Positions 44,820 to 56,926 of a DNA stretch of 64,000 nucleotides are shown here, one piece after another. The notes under the pieces are model-generated. The model saw only the letters and a program-made list of their open reading frames with translations. It was not told the DNA's origin and searched no databases. The stretch covers positions 1-64,000 of the forward strand of contig JAREIK010000340.1 of NCBI GenBank assembly GCA_029783825.1, written 5' to 3'. The position numbers and the translations under genes were made by a program. Within the stretch, counting starts at the first letter, position 1; each line of letters starts with the position of its first letter. Origin of the DNA: Sapria himalayana. Taxonomy: Eukaryota > Streptophyta > Magnoliopsida > Malpighiales > Rafflesiaceae.

Positions 44820-47800
44820 TTAATGGCACACATCTTCTAGTTGGAAGCCTCTATGTAGGCATTAAAACACGAGTTTAAGCTGTCTCTGCTAGAACCCTAT
44901 ATGAATGAGTTGAAAAGGCCTTGGGGGAAGAATAATAGATAAAGATATTGCCTCAAAAGACATATAGCTCTTATGAAAGATTCGGTGGTATACACCACTA
45001 TAACTTGTTTACCTGTTTACATGTGTCGTGGGGTATGGTCAGTTCACTAGCCAACGAAAAAGATAGCGTCATCCGATCTCAATCTTTATGCATGCTTAAC
45101 GCCCGAAGTTACGTATGAATAGTAAAAGGAAACTTATCTATCTGTCTTGGAGATGCTCAATCAATGAAACCGACTCTTTCGAATTCAAACTTTCATAGAG
45201 GGCAGAAGGAGCAGCTTAACTAATCTCCGAAAATGCCCATGCCTTAAGGCGTAAGCGTTGGGGTTAAAAACCTGACAAGAAACTAGGCTGTTCAAAGCAT
45301 AGATCCCATGCCATAAATCAGTTTCGACCGGAAGTCCCCCTATGACGAGCAGGCCGACCCTACATAGAAGGTTTCATAGAAGCAGAATGAAAAGGTGCCC
45401 TTCAGAACTACCTTGGAAAGCGCAGTCGTGAACCCTAAAGGCAGTTCGTGAGGAAAGATCCTTAACATGATTGAATCTCGAGAGCAAGTAACTCCTTTAT
45501 TCTTTGCCCCAAGCCCCAAAAGTTTCAAAGATTTATAGGGAGCTTTGCTTCCTTTTTTGATCCAGGGTTTTTCTTCCGGGAGCGAAAACCAGACCAAGAC
45601 ATAGCAGAGTTGAGGTGGTAGGGTACAAGGCTTGAAGTGTGGGTCTTGGGCAGCCATCCTCAACTGGTACAAATACAAACGCTCGTCCACTGAGTGATGA
45701 CACTGGCGAGTGAATTGCAAAAGAGTTTGCCTTTAAACATACCGCACCGATTTTCATCAATTCATGAGAACTGCATTTACCTATCAGCTACACTGAAGGA
45801 TTCGGGGACCTCAGAGTTTGCATTCGATAGCATTCTCAATTCAGGCGTTCCACTACCTGCTGATTTAGTCTTAGAAGAGAGAAATTATCGCCTTTCTCAT
45901 AGAACAATAAGAAAAAGTGGTATCTCCTAACTAAGGAAAGACCTAGTTCTGTAAGCGAATGGCATAGAAGCGGCTGAATCAGTATCGGAAGTTGCCGTTG
46001 TAAAGGCTTCACCGGTAAGGCATTCACCAGCTATTCTTTATTTAGTTGTTGTATTGGAAAGTCCTCTGAATTAAACTAGAAAATGTTGATCAGTAGCTGA
46101 AATAACTGATAGAGAGTAGAATAATCCAATCTTTATAGCTCAGCTGGAGTGGACTCCTGCCTAAGGATTGGAATCATAAACTCCAGATTCTTCGGCTGTT
46201 CCAAGAGCTACAGAAAGGGATGCTTTAGCTGTTGAGGCGAAGAAGGGAATTGAGGTAAGGCTGGCAAAATAAGATAATGGAGTTACTGAGCTACTGAGCT
46301 AATGGCCTATAAGTAAGTGGAGTTAAGACAGCTCGTAGCAGTATCGGAATAAGATAAAATCCCTTATTTACTTACCTATAGGCGAGTGATCTCTAAACGA
46401 TAAGAACAAAGCCACTTTCAGCTATAACCGGAGTTAAATGAGTTCTATAGGCCTTACCAGGAACACTTTCTAACTAATTGTTAGCCAGTGAAGTGATTGC
46501 TGGGAGTGATCACGAACGAAGGATGAATAGAGGCGTAGTCTATAGCCGGCATAAGCCGTAACTGGAGTTCGAGTTTGAGTTACTCCAAGAACTACAGGGA
46601 ATGCCATAGTAGAGCTAAAGCCAATAGCCGTAGCAGTGAAAGCTATCTATTAGAAGGTAGGAAAGGTCATCTTTCTCTAGCAGTCAACGAATAGGAATCG
46701 GAAAGGGAGGATCTTGTTACTGGTTCAATACCTGAAAGGGAATAAGTTGAGGAATCTACATATGAAATAGTTCAAATATCGGCACAAAGATCAGGTTTAT
46801 AGGCAGGAAATGGTGTAGCATCAGAGTGAATAGTTACTATAGCTGGTAACTCATTCACCTCTCCTCTCCTAGCTATCTATCTCTAATTCATTTACTTGAC
46901 TTACGAAGACTTCAATTCCCTAGACCTCGTAGGCTGATGATTGCCTTGATTGGCCAACAATATCAGTTCAATCTGGCATTTCATCCTTGGTAAGGGTGTA
47001 CACTATCAAGGAACCAGTAGTTGCATTTACAGCAGAAGATAGATGGCATACTTCAAAAGCGGGAGTAGAAGCAATTGTATTTGATGCTACTAGGGCAGCT
47101 CCTCAATCAATTGATTGAGGTATATGGGAATAAGAAATCATCCTTAGGAGTGAATGGCTTCCCCGCCCCGTGATTATGATCAAAATTTGGACCGCTTTAA
47201 CCTTTTGTTCAGCATTTGAGGTATCTATAGACTTTCCTTCTCTTAGGAAGATCTACTTCTAATGATGTCAGTGGTTGATACCAGGGACAGTGGAAGTGGA
47301 AATGCGATCCCGGGGCATTTTAGTGTCTAAGGGCTATTGGAAATCTTGAGCTACGACGGTAGGGGATAACGGCTAGTTGTGTGTACTATGTACCTAAAGC
47401 ACTTGGGGCAAGCCTTTTAACATAATAATAGAAGTTCCCCGATGAAGGGTCTACTTAAGCATTTACAAAGTCGATAGTTGAATTAGACAGGACAGGAACC
47501 ATCTTAAGCTATTTCAGCTCTAAATGAAAGAGTAGGACTTTCTCTAGTAGCTTCAAGCATTCCAGGAGAGGCCGGAAACCATTCCAACAACAGGCCTCGA
47601 AGAAGAATGTGAATCTTTAGCTGAGAAATTTCCCTGGGGAAGGTCCAATAAAGATTGCTATCCTGCTGTTTTTTTCTTACATTCGTCTGCTAAGAGGTAT
47701 GGACTTACTAGAAGGTGGTTCAATAAAGATTCATCAACTAAGCTATCTAGCATCAACGAGGTAAGAAAAGACCTATCCTTCTTCGAAGCTGAAACTAGCC

Positions 47801-49112
47801 GAGAAGTCAAATAGTGAAAGTAGCTAGCTTCAAGTAAAGTAAATGAACCATCTCCAGGTGAAAAAGAGTACCTCGAGTACTGGGCAAGATATTGAAGGAT
47901 GTCTACTAACTCATCCATCTGATGAAGGAATAGCCCTAGTTCGAGTTGGAGTTAGAAGAGGGGGGTAGAAAGTGTAAAGTCTCCGTGTTCAATTGCTAGC
48001 CAATCAAGGCAGGCTTACAGGAAGAGGGATGGAGTTAATAGAGTCTCAATTGCTGGGCCGAAGAGGTAAAAAAATCTCATAACTTTCTACCCATCGAAGG
48101 GTTATAAAACATCTAAGTAAAGTTCTAGCTCTTTATTTAGTTGCTGGAGATGTAATACGACTAGCATCAAGCCTTCCTTCTTTAGTAATAGTTCCAATGG
48201 AGGAAGAAGAAACAGAAGGTGAAGCTGAATAACACTGACTCTTACATGGAAGATTGAAAGCGGGGAAAGGCTTAGAAGGAGTAGAGAAAGGAAGCTAGGC
48301 ACTCAGTCTAGGGGTAATGTAATTGGCGATCCAAACTTTTCTGAGCAAAGAAGGAGTCAGCGACGTAAGATTTCACCTCTCCAGAGTGGGCCTAGGAGGG
48401 TCCTTTGGAGGCTGACCTATCTAGGTAAGGGTCCGACAACAAGGATTGCATTAATCCTACTGGGAAATCTAGGGGCCTAGGAGGCATGACATCTTTCTAA
48501 CTTCCATCAGAAGGGTTTAGAAGAAGGTAATTGATCTTAAATCTTTCAATCTGAAAGAACGGAAGCGGAAGCATCAAGCCTACCTACCGGAAAGAGTATC
48601 TACATATTCCACTCCAGCAGGGCAATCAAGGGCAGGTGCTTTAGCAGAGGTTCCGACGAAGGGGGTGTGCTTTATTGCTTTTCCTTTAGTTGTTGGTTGA
48701 ATGCTTTTTTCTTGAGATGTCATATTTCGAGTCGTTGACTCATTTTCTTGTCGGTGGTATCTTCTTTCTTTCACTCATTCGTGTTTTTGGGACCGGGTCC
48801 AAGGGACGTCTGATCCCTCGGTGTTCATCTCCTCTTCCTTCTCCGGTCGAACATCTTTGTTTGTCTAAAGACCTTTCAAACCCCGATAGGCAAAGAAAGG
48901 TCTAATACAAGGGCAAGATGTTCACCAAAAGCCCAAAAGAGAAGAGAGAGAAGACCGGGAGATGGGGCCGAAGGCAAAGAAGATGACATGGCATGGTCCT
49001 ATAATATGGAAACGAAGTGACCTAATAGATTCCTCCTCTATGTGAACATGCCCGGAAGGTGCTTTCACATGGACATGACCACGGAAGACAAAGTGTGAAG
49101 TTTCGAAGTTTC

Positions 49113-49253
49113 GCCTTCGGCTCTTGGATTTCTTTGTCAAGTCACCTAATTTCTTCGGACCTTCGGTCCTTTGTCAATGAATAAGTTGAATGAATAAGCC
49201 GACCTTCGGTCGTCAGGCTTACGCTGGCCGACCTTCGGTGCTTCGCCGGTCGG
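49113..49253. repeat. Cluster of cUUCGg hairpins
   Basis: Within 141 bp there are several short GC-rich palindromes with the extra-stable cTTCGg loop: gccttcggc at 49113–49121, ggaccttcggtcc at 49157–49169 and cgaccttcggtcg at 49200–49212. A fourth is ccgacc at 49228–49233 pairing with ggtcgg at 49248–49253. The repeated core accttcggt suggests copies of one small hairpin element. Such hairpins can stabilise transcript ends or be mobile in organelle genomes. Confidence 0.65.
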
Positions 49254-49585
49254 TAAAAGGAAAGGAAAGGCCTGTCACAGGGTGGCTGACCCTGCACATG
49301 GTATGGATGAGGCTTAAAGGAAGTCAAGCTCTGTAATTGGGAGTTTCACTCCTTCGGTATTGGTAGTCCACTGACTCTGCTAAAGAGGTACGACCGGGTG
49401 GTAGGAAAGAAAGAAGACCTTGGTCGAAGACATCCAAGGACCTTGACAAAGGTACCATTAAGACAAGAGTCAACGACTCAAAAGGTAGTAGTACTAAAGG
49501 TTCTGATTTCCTTTCTTTGACCCTTATGATCTTTAAAGGCATGCGAGCACTCGGCATCTGTCCATCTCGAGATCTTTAACGGACC

Positions 49586-50116
49586 ATGGCAAAGGGGTTC
49601 TTGGTAGCTGGCAATAGACCTCAATCACAAGCGAAGGGAGTGGTAAAAGGGATCATTCTAGAGGGAGAACCAACATCACCCACTCTCTTTCTTCTTCTTG
49701 TCCTTGGCAAAGCCATTCTTCCATTTGTGATAACAAGCCGTTCATCACTCCCTAGGTTTCTCGCCGTGGAGATCTTCTTTATCAACAGGGTCACCCTTTG
49801 GATTGATTGGAGGAAGATTGCCTTGGTAAGTTGTATTGAAGGTAGTATTTCACCAGCTTACATTGGAACTATATATGGTAGATCCATAGCTAGGGGAGAC
49901 TTCCTCTTTTCACGACAAAGCCAAGCCGTAAATAAAGAGAGTGGCAATCCCTGTGATAGGATTCAGAAGAGCCAGCTATTTCATCTTTCATTTCTGCTCT
50001 CTCGTCTTTCACTGCTAGGTAAGCTAGCCTATTTCGTAGTTGCAGTTGGGAACGTTAAATACAGCCTTCGATCCGTTTACCCGGGCATCAGTTCAAGTAG
50101 ATCCAGTTGCTCGTGA
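49586..50116 (+). CDS. Hypothetical ORF of 176 codons
   Basis: This frame begins ATG at 49586 (MAKGFLVAGN). It has hydrophobic stretches near residues 33–50 (TLFLLLVLGKAILPFVI) and 137–155 (LSRLSLLGKLAYFVVAVG), so the product could be membrane-bound. No family is recognised. It begins about 330 bp after the hairpin cluster. Unknown or chimeric membrane ORFs of this size are a known class in plant mitochondria, including some linked to male sterility, but nothing here shows such a role. Confidence 0.25.
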   Translation: MAKGFLVAGNRPQSQAKGVVKGIILEGEPTSPTLFLLLVLGKAILPFVITSRSSLPRFLAVEIFFINRVTLWIDWRKIALVSCIEGSISPAYIGTIYGRSIARGDFLFSRQSQAVNKESGNPCDRIQKSQLFHLSFLLSRLSLLGKLAYFVVAVGNVKYSLRSVYPGISSSRSSCS

Positions 50117-51832
50117 TCCCGTCCCCTCCCATACTGAGGATTAACATAATAGACAGTGGCGATGGTCAACTGAATCCATCTCATCGGGAGGGAGGAGTGG
50201 AGCCCGAGAATAGATAAACAAATCAACTTACGAAGTCAGCGGAATAAGGGGACTAATAACGAACAACAAATTGTCATATAGACACATATTACTCTTTACA
50301 ATAATAAGAAGCATGTAATTGCATATTATGTAATAAGCACTTTCTTACAGGAATAAAGAAGCCAAGAAGTATGTTACGTAGGCCGCCCGAGTGAATGAAA
50401 AAAGGTAAAGTAACTAAGCCGACGAATATGAAATTCGCAGCTAACTCGACATCAAAAAAGGGGTCAGGCCCATCGTCCAGACTTAGGAGAATAAACATTG
50501 GAATCTAAGGCTAAATCCAGCTGCCCATTCGTTCAAAGTAGATTCAACTTAAGCCGTTATTGGTCACATGTCTTGTGAGCATTCCACAATGAGATTTTTT
50601 GTTCACATCAGATCTTTGCTGGTAACTAAGGCTATGAAAAGCATCTCTTGAAAATGAAATGAAATGTCATAAGGCTAGCTCCTCATATCTTTCTCTCTGG
50701 GCTGGGAGATTTTAGAAATAATTCAGCATCTGCTTCACTGTATGCTATCTGTGTCGGCTGAAATTGGGATTCTGAGTGCTTTTCTATTTTATTTAGCTTC
50801 TCATCTCCCTTTCGCGTTTTTTCGTGATTGGATTGGCTAATTGCTCTAAACTCTCTCTTTATCGATGCTCGTGCAGCAGAAGGACTGTTTCCTTTAACGA
50901 ACCTTGCCTTGCTAAGATAATGAGCTTTTGGTAGCCCTTCTTCCAACAACGGTGATTCTACCTCTCTCTAAGTTCCTTTCTGATTCAATCTTTTCGATTC
51001 CAATTCTCACCCTCGAGTCAGGAGTTATTGCCAAATTTCCTTTTTCTTTGCTAGCCTAGGGGCTTAGTTATTTAATTCAGAGTTATCCCCCCTAGCCTAT
51101 GAAAGCATTCCCATAGCTCTTTGCCTACAGCGTCAATGAGTTAGGAGCTTGAGTGAACACCACATTAGGGAATTTCCTTATTCATAGAGTATGGGCAAAG
51201 GCAAGTCCTCCCATAACTGGAAGCGGCTCAAAGCATAGTATAAAAGAAAAAGGGCTATTCTAGCTCTGATCCCCGTTTAAATATGGTGCATACCATACCT
51301 GGTTTAGACCATTGGGGAGGAAAGCTGTGAACGAATCTGATGCGCAGATGTTTGAAGGACTAAGCGTAGTTGGAGGAAAGGGTACTCTTAAGGGCCTGTA
51401 GTCACTTCAGGGGTTAGCTCTACAGATGTTGAAGGAATGGAATCAGGGCAGCTTTCAAGCTTTACTTTCTTCTCTCTGGCGTGACTGCTTTCTTTGCTAG
51501 ATGGGATCGATCCCAGACCTAGCCGCTTTGAACCTTTGGTGGTATTATTATCGTCTTATAAGTAGAATATTCCATATCCGAAATGTTGTCTTAGTCTTCC
51601 GCTTGAACTATTGAACTAAATGGCTAAATGGAGTTTCGATTCCGTAGAACATATAGGAGCGATAGACGGAGTTAGTGTGGTATAGTTGTTAGTAAGGCGT
51701 AGAGCAGTAGCGGTCTTCACTTTTCCTGTTACAGAATCGGTTCTGAACACTGTTCATGACACGGTTAGCGGTGAAAAAGAATAGCGATTGTTGAATCAGT
51801 TTGCTCTTTCGACTGTGATTGCTCTTGTGAAG

Positions 51833-51848
51833 CTCCCACGGTGCGGTT
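51833..51848 (+). repeat. Dispersed motif cccacggtgcggt, direct copy 1
   Basis: Reads ctcccacggtgcggtt; matches 56911–56926 directly and 29144–29159 in inverted orientation. Confidence 0.55.
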
Positions 51849-51969
51849 AGGTTTTATTCCTTACTACACGTGTCACAAGGTTTACACATTATGATATCTA
51901 TTCTCCAATGCGCGGAGTAGTCAAAGGGGGAAGCCTGCTTTGCTGCATCTTCTATAATTCTGATACATC

Positions 51970-52223
51970 AAGAACAAAGCATGGAAAGACTGTCCATCTA
52001 ATCTAACTAAAAAGTAGTATTCCCTCCCTAAAGCGAAGCTCGGCGATCAATAAGAGGACTCTTTTGTTAGAAATCCTATCCGTAGCTCAACGGAGACTCC
52101 ACCACAAGGGTAGAGAAGTAGTTTACTAGTGAAAACTTCACGATAGACTGCTTTCTTAGCCTATCACTCTATCTCTAAGAAGTAGTGCTATGAGGAGGCT
52201 CTTTGCTTCTTTCGTCCCATCGA
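51970..52223 (+). repeat. Dispersed repeat, copy B (about 254 bp)
   Basis: Direct-orientation partner of 26669–26927. Differences include tttgttag here against ttcgtcag in copy A, and a five-base deletion. It ends about 150 bp before the gypsy integrase remnant. Confidence 0.9.
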
Positions 52224-52369
52224 GTAAATACCAGGCTAGCTCCGATAAATACCACAAAATCCCCGAAAAGAGAAGACTATGAATCCCACCAAAAGAAAGT
52301 TCTCTATGCCTCCGGAGCAGTTAAAAAGACCAAAAAGAGCAGGTCTACTAAGACACCTTATAACGAGAG

Positions 52370-53000
52370 TTGCTAAAATTACTATACACACGGTTTAGGA
52401 AGTTCTTTCTTAAGGCATTGTTGCGAGCTGGGCTCGAACCAGCACTTTCCAGATTCAGGGTATGCCAACTATCAAAGGGGCAGACACAGAATACCAGACT
52501 GTACACCCCTTTACCTATTGCAGTAGCGCTTTGGACTGATCTCAGCATGGATTTGGTGCAGGGTTTGCCTGGGCGTGGTAACGATTCTATTTTATTTGTG
52601 GTAGTAGATCGGTTTTATAAAATGGCTCAAGTTATTCTTTGTAAGAAGACTTCCGATGCTATTCACATTGCATACTAGTTTCTTAAGAGGTTGTCAGGTT
52701 GCATGGAAAAGACTATTTCGTCTGACCAGCCAGTTTTTGGTTCGGATAACTTGATGGAAAAAATGAGGAACTATACTAGAGTTCCGCATTGCATACCACC
52801 CACAAATAGATGGTTAAACGGAAGTTGTGAATCACTGTTTGGGAAATTGGTTGAGTAGTATTGCAGGGGAAAAGACAACCACCCAGTACTGGGGGATCTG
52901 GCGATACCCAAGCTGAATTCGCTTATAACAGTTCGATAAATCGGTCTACTAGGAAGTCCCCATTTCAGGTCGTGTATGGCAGGTCACCAATAGTGTGTTA
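52370..53000 (+). mobile_element. Ty3/gypsy integrase remnant
   Basis: 52370–52678 is open and reads [20 protein letters not shown], then [30 protein letters not shown] and [11 protein letters not shown]. These are the end of the zinc-binding part and the start of the integrase core of plant Ty3/gypsy elements. After a stop the same frame continues (KTISSDQPVF), and after a frame change AEFAYNSSINRSTRKSPFQV and VYGRSP follow. The first catalytic Asp region (TDLSMD) is present, but stops and frameshifts make it non-functional. It is a nuclear-type relic. Confidence 0.82.
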
Positions 53001-54696
53001 GATTTTGTGCCTTTACCCTCCGTGTCTCACTAATCCCAGTTGGAGAGAAAGTAATAGGAATCTGGATAAGTGCCATTGGTACCATTCCTGCTTCTTTCTC
53101 TTGTCCCTACCCTACAAAGGCTTCTCACAAAGAGAACTTTTCAATAAAATAGCAGCCCTTATAGCATTAGCAAAAGGCCTACTTATAGCCACGAGCGAAA
53201 CCCTCATTTTGTGTTGCTCAAGTAGCGAGACCTTTCTATAGGTCCTAGCCGTTCGGGATGGCTTACTCGTCTTCCTCTTATTCCACGGACGCTCAAAGCA
53301 TCGATGGCATCTTTTTGAGCAAGCAATCGAAGTCAATCAAGCATCAGAAACCAAACTCTCCATAGCACCTGGTTCTGGAATAGAACTCTTGAGTTCTCCT
53401 TCAGAGCTATCTGAGACAGGATTAGCTTCTTTATACGGAAATTTCTGGACAGCCCCATGGATTAAAGCACATCGCTCTTTACAGGAGTTACCCAATCCCC
53501 GGTAGCAGTAGTGCCAGGAAGAAAGAAAGGAAGGGTGTTAGTGCTGGAATTGCCCTTCCCTCGGCAGTTAAGCGCGCTCAAGCTCGTTACCGAAATTCCG
53601 GGCCGCTGTGCGCGTTGCCACGTACCTATACCTATATGAACTTCGTACGTCCTTGGCAGAACAAGATCGGAGGAAGTTTCGAGGTGTCCTGAAATGGACC
53701 TCTTTAAATCCCTATTTTGTTCTAGGGATGGGGCTTATGATTGTAGAGAATGGGACTGTTAACTAGATAGGTTGTTGAGGGGAGCGTCGAAGCACACCAT
53801 CAAATGTCTCTGGGACTAGTAGGTTCAGTTGAATATCCATACCCCACTGGAGTCGTTCTAGTAAAAGATCTAGTCCGTCAAGAGCCATCTAAGCACTCAT
53901 AGTTTTCCCGGAAGAAGTGGATCCGACCCCGGAAGGGCGCTAGCGCACTACATCTCGCTTCGGTTCAGGAGCCCATGAAAATGGGCATTGTCTTTTTATT
54001 CAGTGCAGTGGGAAGGGACACAAGATCCAGACCTACAGGTCGGCAACAAGGAGAATGATTAGATCTAGAAGACTGAGATCAATCTTTATCTAGTTTAGGG
54101 CTAAGCCCAAGAGCTATCTTTCCAGCCGGTTCAACATAACCAGTTACAGTCTCGAGAGTGAGACCTCTAGCTTAGTATTTTTCATCCATGTAGGTGACTT
54201 GTTTGGGGGAAGGTTCAATCAGACTCATATCAGGCTGGTGTTCTGCTCATTAGCTAGGCATATTTCACATTGCTTTTACAATCGATCTCCTACCTCTTGA
54301 GATTTTCCCATACTTGTCGAGCGAGAGTGAAATCCTGGCTGAAGCATTCAATTGATCCCCCCGCATATGCCTCTTACCGGAGCACTCTTCTTGATTTGAG
54401 TTTCCATCTTCTCCTCGTCCCTTTAGTTATCAGCTCTTGGGAATGTAGGTTAGTTTCCAGCATCGCTTACCTTTGTAACAGTCAGGTCTCTAACTCACTA
54501 TCAAGGGGTAGCTTTCTCGACCTTCTCGGCTGTGGAGAAAATCAGAAACTACTACATCTCGCTCTGCTGAAGTTGAGGCAAGTGATACTACTTCAGGTCC
54601 CAGCCTTTGATGACAACAAACTATTGAGTATAAAGAACCAACGATCTTAATTCCGATAGTTGAAGTTGGAAGACTGCGATATGCGAATGGGATATA

Positions 54697-54708
54697 CCCC
54701 CCCCCCCC
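54697..54708 (+). repeat. Poly-C run of twelve bases
   Basis: Twelve consecutive C in gggatata–C12–ttttgtc. Such runs vary in length and are prone to sequencing error. Confidence 0.8.
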
Positions 54709-56910
54709 TTTTGTCAATGAGTGACTGATCTTGATGCTTCAGAGAATGAGATAGTGCTTTTTTAAACACTATTCTCCTGATAAAGGGCTTTTCCCGGGTA
54801 GAAACTACCTATTATGTACCTGTAGGGGTTTCGGGTGTGTGAGACTCACCCTTTGCCTCTTGCATTGCTTTCTTTCTTTGCTCTAGAAGCCGCATCTCCC
54901 ACTGCTCCCCTCCGATTCTGTGAGAGTTCCAGTTCCGGTTCCAATGCTTGCGTACTAACTTAGCTGCTATGATAGTCACTCTTGGAGCATTGATTCCGAC
55001 TACACTTCCTAACCTGATCGTGAGCTTCTGAGCTTATGGGTAAGATATGGCTCTGTGAGCTATACTATTCCATGTCTAGTAGTGAGGGGTTAGCTGCATC
55101 TCGTAAGGTGTATTGCCCAAATCCCTTACATGGAACTACCCTCGACATGATCCTTCCCCCAAGAAAGTAGGTAGGCAACTCTCTCCAGAGAACGCGGTTG
55201 AGAAATTTGGTTCTTATCCTTGTTTCGGTCCAACTGTCTGCCTGCTTCATGAAACAATCTCATTCCATTTTTATTTAGTTTGTGAGGAAAGCCTCACCTG
55301 CTAGACAAGATGCAACAACAAGAGAGAGAAAGTAAAGCTTATGCCTAGGAAGATTTACAGTAGGCATGCTCTTTGCATGCCTGAGTTTGCCAGGTATGAA
55401 CTCCTCCCTTCTAGTTACATAATTCCTTCAAACATACTCTTTTTTATCTCCTCATTCCTTAGCCCCTCATTGATTGTTTAGAGCTTGACTTGACTTGAGT
55501 CTAAAAGAAAGTAGGGGCACGCTAAGCGATTCAGAATTCCTTCGCTGCTTTCGTACACCAGGGGGGCTAGTTGAGCAGCCTTCTCTCATCGTGCCCGCTT
55601 CCCAAAGCAAAGCATTGAAAGAACACGGGGAGTGGCTGGATAATCCTTACTATTTTCATAGTAGAGTTTATTATTTCAATATTACATTAACCGAGGTTGA
55701 AAAAACACAGGCTTAGGGAAAGGCCCTATGTTGGGGGGAGTCGAAGTGTCCATGGTAGGCGATGAATGGAGGAGTCGATCAAGGCAGGAGGTTGGATTCA
55801 ATGCTTAGTCTTCTATCCCTGCTCTTCCCGGGTTGGTCGATAATTCCTCAACTATTGGGTAAACATAGATCCTAGAGAGCGAGTTTAAGCAGCATTACTA
55901 GAAGAAGGAGTTGATGAGGTTTTTAGACTCAAGGCTTCCGTTACTTAAATTAACGACTTCAACTTCAATGGATAAACCTACTTCTCATACTAAATTCACT
56001 GATTTACGAATCACTTTATTTGACTTTTCGAAAGTGGAATGCCAATCTCGTTGAATAGGCTAAGCCCTTGAATCAGAGCTTGCTTTCACACTCCTAATTA
56101 TTATTTATACAAGATAGATCGATCGGGAAGAGAAATATTAAATAAAAGTCGAGAACCATCTATTGAACAAGAAGAGCGGACAGATGACAGGGTAAGAAGA
56201 GATAGATCTATTTACAGAACTGTATTTGTGGACGGAAATTGCACTGATTGACTAGTTGACAGAGGACTAGAGTACGACATATGAAAGATAGAGTACGAGA
56301 TCTTCCTGGGCAGGCTTTCAAGAAATGAATGAATGTGGACTCCTGGCGCATAAAGCCCTTTCCACTCGCATCTATCGATAGGGGAGAACAAATGAAGTGT
56401 ATCAGACGAAAATACTCTTTAGTTATAGTATTCCCTTGTTAAGGAAAGCATTCGTCGTACTGGAAGAGCTAGGCTAGCACCTGACTTAGTGCCATTAGCC
56501 TGGAGTGTTTATTGAACTATTTAAGTATGCCCCAAAATAGTAGAAAACTCTTAGAAGAAGCATGGCAGCACCATCCCGGCTACATTTCTTTTTTCTTTTG
56601 TTTTTTTTACGCAATTTCTGTTTAGTTTCTTTCCGTTAATTCAATATCCGTCTGTCCTTCCAATCCAATCTATTCTAAGGTGTCCGGAGGAAAAGAAAGG
56701 AGGGATTGATCGACCAACTTAAACAGATCCATAACCTGCTTCCATCTGTCAGGAATGAGGGAATTAAGGCGGTATAGTCGAACTGCTTGATTCTAGGGTG
56801 GGTGATAAAGCAGCTGTATCCATATCAAGCCTACCAAAAAACTTTTCATCCCGTCTCCTAAAGTTTTGATATCTCTCTGGCCCTACTTCAAAGCCACAAA
56901 AAGTACTTGC

Positions 56911-56926
56911 TTCCCACGGTGCGGTA
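56911..56926 (+). repeat. Dispersed motif cccacggtgcggt, direct copy 2
   Basis: Reads ttcccacggtgcggta; shares a 14-nt core with 51833–51848. Confidence 0.55.

Larger units (their letters stand above)
41121..51969. other. Gene-poor spacer of about 10.8 kb
   Basis: No mitochondrial gene, rRNA or tRNA was recognised. Features are a 17-nt repeat at 44803, an unassigned 126-codon ORF at 45340–45720 (minus), a 176-codon ORF at 49586–50116 and the cUUCGg hairpin cluster at 49113–49253. Between about 46100 and 48300 the text is full of short degenerate purine-rich words (such as gtagcag and gaagtag), suggesting an old family of short repeats. Confidence 0.5.

Noticed and set aside
45468..45482. Similarity to the first bases of cox3 (atgattgaatctc)
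   Set aside because: Thirteen bases only, and the following sequence does not match.
52418..52465. Perfect T-arm-like hairpin on the minus strand (gctgg ttcgagc ccagc), possible tRNA
   Set aside because: No matching acceptor, D arm or anticodon stem lies at the right spacing, and the same DNA encodes the gypsy integrase N-terminal part in frame.
54625..54655. Short similarity to the start of cob (tataaagaaccaacgat)
   Set aside because: Only about 20 nt, with no ATG in place and no continuation; too short to distinguish from chance.
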